Below are positions 5,034 through 7,593 of a stretch of DNA of 7,593 nt, piece by piece; the stretch's first letter is position 1, and each line of letters starts with the position of its first letter. Source of the DNA: Candidatus Altarchaeota archaeon. Lineage in GTDB: Archaea; Altiarchaeota; Altiarchaeia; IMC4; DAOVSA01. The stretch is from NCBI GenBank assembly GCA_030633635.1, contig DAOVSA010000027.1, positions 1 through 7,593 of the forward strand, in the 5' to 3' direction. Under the pieces are notes generated by a model. It made no database searches. It saw nothing but the letters and a program-made list of their open reading frames with translations, and had not been told where the DNA came from. The position numbers and the translations under genes are program-made.

Positions 5034-5947
5034 TACGTATTTAACTCTACATCCAATCCTAATGCGTCTCTTAACTCAGCAGCCCTGTTTCGTATGGTAA
5101 CCTCAGTGACTCCCGTAAGATGGGTTGCAATCGCTTCTTGTGTCTGTTTACCCTTGGTTATTTTGGATGCCAGATAGATTGCAGCTGCTGCAACTCCTGT
5201 TGGACCTCTCCCGGAAGTCGTACCCTTTTCTCTACACTTTTCAAGTATTTCAATTGCTTTGGCCTCGGTTTCCCCAGATAAACCCAGTTCAGAGGCAAAT
5301 TTGGGCACATAATCTATCGCTGTTACAACAGGCATTCTTAATTTCAATCTTCTGCAGATAAACCTGTAACTTCGTCCGATATCCTTCTTTTTCTTCCCTG
5401 ATGCTTCTTCTAATTCCTCGAGTGTTTTTGGTCTGTGATGCTGCCTTGATATCAGGTAAATTATCGCCGCAACAACGCTTTCTATCGACCTGCCCCTTAC
5501 AAGCCCCTGATGTACTGCCTTTCGATACCACATCGCACATTCTTCCTTGATGTTATCGGGAATGTTCAGATAAGAACACATCCGGTCCAACTCAGGTAAA
5601 GCTATAGATAGATTCCGTTGGACAGAATCTGCCATTCTGGACCGGCGCTGCCATTTTCTAAGCCGGTACAATTGGGCTTTTCTTTCTGGTTGGATAGCAC
5701 CTCCACGGATATCCCTGTCATACCGGTCGATCTCCGTGGTTAAGCCCTTGTTCATCTTCGCAAACTTTACCGGACCACCGGTTCTTGCCCTCTTTGACTT
5801 TTGATCCTCATCAAAAGCTCTCCATTCCGGGCCAAAATCAAACATAGTATCATCAATGATGAAACCACAGTCCATACAGATTAGTTCGGCGTGTTTGTGA
5901 TCGGTTGCCAAACGGGTACTTCCGCATTCCGGGCACGTATTTTCCAT
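5033..5947 (-). CDS. tfb: Transcription initiation factor B (TFB)
   Basis: The 304-residue protein is the archaeal homologue of TFIIB, which bridges TBP at the TATA box and RNA polymerase. The N-terminal zinc ribbon has CPEC (Cys5, Cys8) and CMDC (Cys24, Cys27). The B-reader region GPEWRAFDEDQKSKRARTGG (39-58) and the linker YRLRKWQRRSRMADSVQRNL (94-113) follow. Two cyclin folds cover about 110-200 and 205-300. The helix-turn-helix QEAIATHLTGVTEVTIRNRA (270-289) in the second contacts the BRE. Length and motifs are complete, so this should be a functional general factor. It starts 3 nt after the gar1 stop, implying cotranscription and translational coupling. The ATG is fixed by the short distance to the first zinc cysteine. 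Confidence 0.97.
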   Translation of the reverse strand: MENTCPECGSTRLATDHKHAELICMDCGFIIDDTMFDFGPEWRAFDEDQKSKRARTGGPVKFAKMNKGLTTEIDRYDRDIRGGAIQPERKAQLYRLRKWQRRSRMADSVQRNLSIALPELDRMCSYLNIPDNIKEECAMWYRKAVHQGLVRGRSIESVVAAIIYLISRQHHRPKTLEELEEASGKKKKDIGRSYRFICRRLKLRMPVVTAIDYVPKFASELGLSGETEAKAIEILEKCREKGTTSGRGPTGVAAAAIYLASKITKGKQTQEAIATHLTGVTEVTIRNRAAELRDALGLDVELNT

Positions 5948-5950
5948 TTT

Positions 5951-6178
5951 TTAGTTCTTGATATAGACCAATTCGTTTATCAATTCTTCAGAATTTATAT
6001 TCCTAAAGGCTTTAATGATTACATAGGGCATGTCTACCCTTCCTATTATATCAAAAACCTTTCCAATCCTCCTCTCTTGCACAAAAGCAATGCTACCGAC
6101 CTTTGGTAATTCTTTTAATCCCTTCGATTCGACTACCATCTCGTTTCCAACGATCGATTTGATTTTGCCTATTCTCAC
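5951..6178 (-). CDS. gar1: Gar1, subunit of the H/ACA RNA pseudouridylation RNP
   Basis: The 75-residue protein is a small beta-barrel of the Gar1 family. The signature GKVFDIIGRVDMPYVIIKAF (39-58) corresponds to the archaeal G-x-V-x-D-I/V-x-G-P-V-x-x-P-Y-V-x-x-K pattern, with Arg47 in place of the usual Pro. In the cell it would bind Cbf5 and help turnover of guide-RNA-directed pseudouridylation of rRNA. It starts with GTG (6176-6178), placed directly before the conserved RIGKI; no ATG is available upstream in frame. It is first in a minus-strand operon and is followed after 3 nt by tfb, a pairing known in many archaeal genomes. A TATA-like TTATATATCT about 30 nt upstream suggests a leaderless or nearly leaderless transcript. 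Confidence 0.9.
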   Translation of the reverse strand: MRIGKIKSIVGNEMVVESKGLKELPKVGSIAFVQERRIGKVFDIIGRVDMPYVIIKAFRNINSEELINELVYIKN

Positions 6179-6250
6179 AGTATAGATATATTACTGGGAT
6201 ACTAGATATATAAGATATATAATGCAGAATAATGTATAAATGTTACAAAA
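6179..6250. promoter_or_regulatory. Divergent promoter between gar1 and trpB
   Basis: The 72-nt gap is very AT-rich and carries overlapping direct copies of AGATATATAA (6204-6213 and 6213-6222), plus a related AGATATA at 6184-6190. For trpB, the copy centred near 6219 is about 32 nt before the ATG; TATAAAT at 6235-6241 is too close. For gar1, the minus-strand TATATAT around 6205-6214 is about 30 nt before the GTG. The two TATA boxes therefore overlap, so expression of the two units may compete. No trp-specific operator or leader peptide is recognised. Confidence 0.5.
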
Positions 6251-7432
6251 ATGCCAAACAGTTTAACGAAATTTGGGGAGTATGGCGGTCAATTCGCCCC
6301 GGAAATCCTGATGTGTGCACTTGAAGAACTCGAAGAAGCATTTAATGAGGTTTTAAGTGATGAAAAATTCTGGGACGAACTAAATTATTATCTGAGAGAA
6401 TTTGCAGGACGACCCACACCACTTTACCGTGCAGAAAACCTTTCAAAGGAGTTAAACACCAATATCTACCTGAAAAGGGAGGATCTGGTTCACGGTGGTG
6501 CACATAAACTAAATAACACACTTGGACAGGCATTACTCGCCAAAAAGATGGGAAAAAACCGGATTATCGCAGAAACAGGTGCCGGCCAACATGGGGTCGC
6601 AACAGCGATAGCCGGGGCCATGCTAGGACTTAGGATCGAGGTCTACATGGGTACTGAAGACATAGAGCGACAGAGATTAAACGTTTTCAGAATGAAATTA
6701 CTGGGTGCAAAATTAAATCCAGTTAGTTCCGGTTCAAAAACCCTCAAAGATGCTGTTAATGAATCCATGAGGGATTGGGTCGCCAGGGTTGTTGATACAT
6801 ATTACCTGATTGGAAGTATCGTTGGCCCACACCCGTATCCAACAATGGTCCGGGAATTTCAACGGGTTATCGGAAAGGAAACGAAAGAGCAGATAATGAA
6901 AAAGGAGGGAAAACTCCCAACTGCCATAGTTGCGTGTGTGGGTGGAGGAAGTAATGCTATAGGGACATTTTATGAGTTCCTAGACGATGATGATGTTGAG
7001 CTATACTGTGTAGAAGCCGGTGGAAAGGGTGTAGACACCAAAGAGCACGGGGCATCACTTTATGCCGGAAGTGATGGTGTACTTCATGGAATGTACAGCA
7101 AGTTGCTACAGGATAAGTACGGACAGATTCAAACTTCATACAGTCTGGCTCCCGGTCTTGATTATCCAGGTGTTGGACCGGAATTAACACATCTCTATGA
7201 GTCCGGGCGTGTTAAAGTCGATGTTATAACCGATGATGAAGCATTGTATGCATTTCAGAGGTTCTCGGAGTTAGAGGGAATAATCCCTGCACTGGAATCG
7301 GCACATGCGCTCGCCTATGTCATGAAATCGTCCGATAAGTTCGATAAAGATGATGTGATCGTTGTAAATCTCTCCGGACGCGGGGATAAGGACGTTGATC
7401 TGGTGGCGAAACTCATGGGGACGCGTTTGTGA
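6251..7432 (+). CDS. trpB: Tryptophan synthase beta subunit (TrpB1 type)
   Basis: The 393-residue enzyme condenses indole with L-serine to form tryptophan, using PLP in a complex with TrpA. The N-terminus [13 protein letters not shown] is typical of the TrpB1 class. The PLP Schiff-base lysine is Lys86 in HGGAHKLNN, the catalytic Glu is Glu108 in [11 protein letters not shown], and the cofactor phosphate loop is GGGSNAIG (231-238). The COMM-domain and indole-channel region lies around 101-190. Active-site residues in [10 protein letters not shown] (302-311), Glu349 in ALESAHA and the PLP-ring contact Ser375 in SGRGDKD are all present. Length is normal and no defect is seen. The ATG follows an AT-rich promoter without a Shine-Dalgarno, so the message is probably leaderless. 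No trpA is seen immediately downstream; a Cys-rich ORF begins instead, 7 nt after the stop. Confidence 0.97.
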   Translation: MPNSLTKFGEYGGQFAPEILMCALEELEEAFNEVLSDEKFWDELNYYLREFAGRPTPLYRAENLSKELNTNIYLKREDLVHGGAHKLNNTLGQALLAKKMGKNRIIAETGAGQHGVATAIAGAMLGLRIEVYMGTEDIERQRLNVFRMKLLGAKLNPVSSGSKTLKDAVNESMRDWVARVVDTYYLIGSIVGPHPYPTMVREFQRVIGKETKEQIMKKEGKLPTAIVACVGGGSNAIGTFYEFLDDDDVELYCVEAGGKGVDTKEHGASLYAGSDGVLHGMYSKLLQDKYGQIQTSYSLAPGLDYPGVGPELTHLYESGRVKVDVITDDEALYAFQRFSELEGIIPALESAHALAYVMKSSDKFDKDDVIVVNLSGRGDKDVDLVAKLMGTRL

Positions 7433-7439
7433 GTTGAAG

Positions 7440-7593
7440 ATGAATTGTGATGATGAGAAATTGAGTAAAACCTGTGAAAAAGCAGGATGCTATAATGGAG
7501 CAGAAAAACAAACATACTGTCAAACGCGGTGTTTGCAGAAAAACGCTGAACGAATATTTAATGATTTTTTTGCAAGGGAGATGACAAGTATTG
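7440..7593 (+). CDS. Cysteine-rich protein of unknown function (partial, runs off window)
   Basis: An ORF opens with ATG at 7440-7442, 7 nt after the trpB stop, and stays open to the window end, giving at least 51 residues. Five cysteines occur within the first 31 residues (3, 12, 17, 27, 31; spacing C-x8-C-x4-C-x9-C-x3-C), an arrangement that could bind a metal or iron-sulfur cluster. The following NAERIFNDFFAREM looks like an amphipathic helix. I do not recognise the family. The tight spacing suggests cotranscription with trpB, where trpA is often found, but the sequence does not resemble the start of TrpA. TTG at 7434 is a less likely alternative start. There is no good Shine-Dalgarno, so translation may be coupled to trpB. 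Confidence 0.55.
   Translation, partial: MNCDDEKLSKTCEKAGCYNGAEKQTYCQTRCLQKNAERIFNDFFAREMTSI

Noticed and set aside
5289..5540. Minus-strand 83-residue frame inside tfb
   Set aside because: It lies wholly within the strongly conserved TFB reading frame in another phase and has no family features.
7447..7549. Possible C/D guide RNA, with GTGATGA at 7447-7453 and CTGA at 7546-7549
   Set aside because: The boxes are about 100 nt apart, far more than archaeal C/D RNAs, there is no D'/C' pair or closing stem, and the stretch is an open coding frame.

Overview
This window is archaeal and most probably euryarchaeal. It encodes a transcription factor B, a Gar1 subunit of the H/ACA RNP, and a CTP-type (DUF120) riboflavin kinase fused to a winged helix, all hallmark archaeal genes. 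Several starts have TATA-like boxes about 23-32 nt upstream and no Shine-Dalgarno, as in leaderless archaeal transcripts. The AT-rich composition and gene content would suit a methanogen or ANME-type lineage, but nothing here fixes the genus.

Layout, left half. A possible fragment of an upstream gene lies at 9-119. It is followed by an AI-2E family membrane protein (129-1181, +) whose 3' end runs into three 29-bp tandem repeats (1172-1258), and then by a class I SAM methyltransferase (1308-1958, +). A hairpin plus T7 tract separates this from a convergent 49-residue zinc-ribbon gene (2075-2224, -). That gene is too short for usual gene calling but is very clear on translation. The stretch 2225-2515 has no convincing protein gene; it holds a repeated 12-mer, a strong TATA-like box and a GC-richer, foldable segment that could be a small RNA. 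A membrane-anchored spermidine-synthase-like protein follows (2516-4054, -).

Right half. Positions 4055-4333 contain a divergent AT-rich promoter region and a long, almost purely purine tract, which may encode a 48-residue Lys/Glu-rich peptide or simply act as a T-rich terminator for the opposite strand. Next is an apparent minus-strand operon transcribed gar1 -> tfb -> ribK (6178 down to 4334), combining RNA modification, basal transcription and flavin cofactor synthesis or regulation. A 21-bp interrupted palindrome sits between tfb and ribK and could be an operator for the HTH-containing kinase. A short divergent promoter (6179-6250) separates gar1 from trpB (6251-7432, +). A cysteine-rich ORF begins 7 nt after trpB and runs off the window.

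Most of the window is ordinary archaeal chromosome. The parts worth a second look are the small zinc ribbon, the possible RNA at 2398-2515, the repeat and hairpin elements between genes, the ribK upstream palindrome, and the truncated Cys-rich ORF after trpB. I see no CRISPR array, tRNA, rRNA, transposase, or evidence of a new multi-gene defence system.
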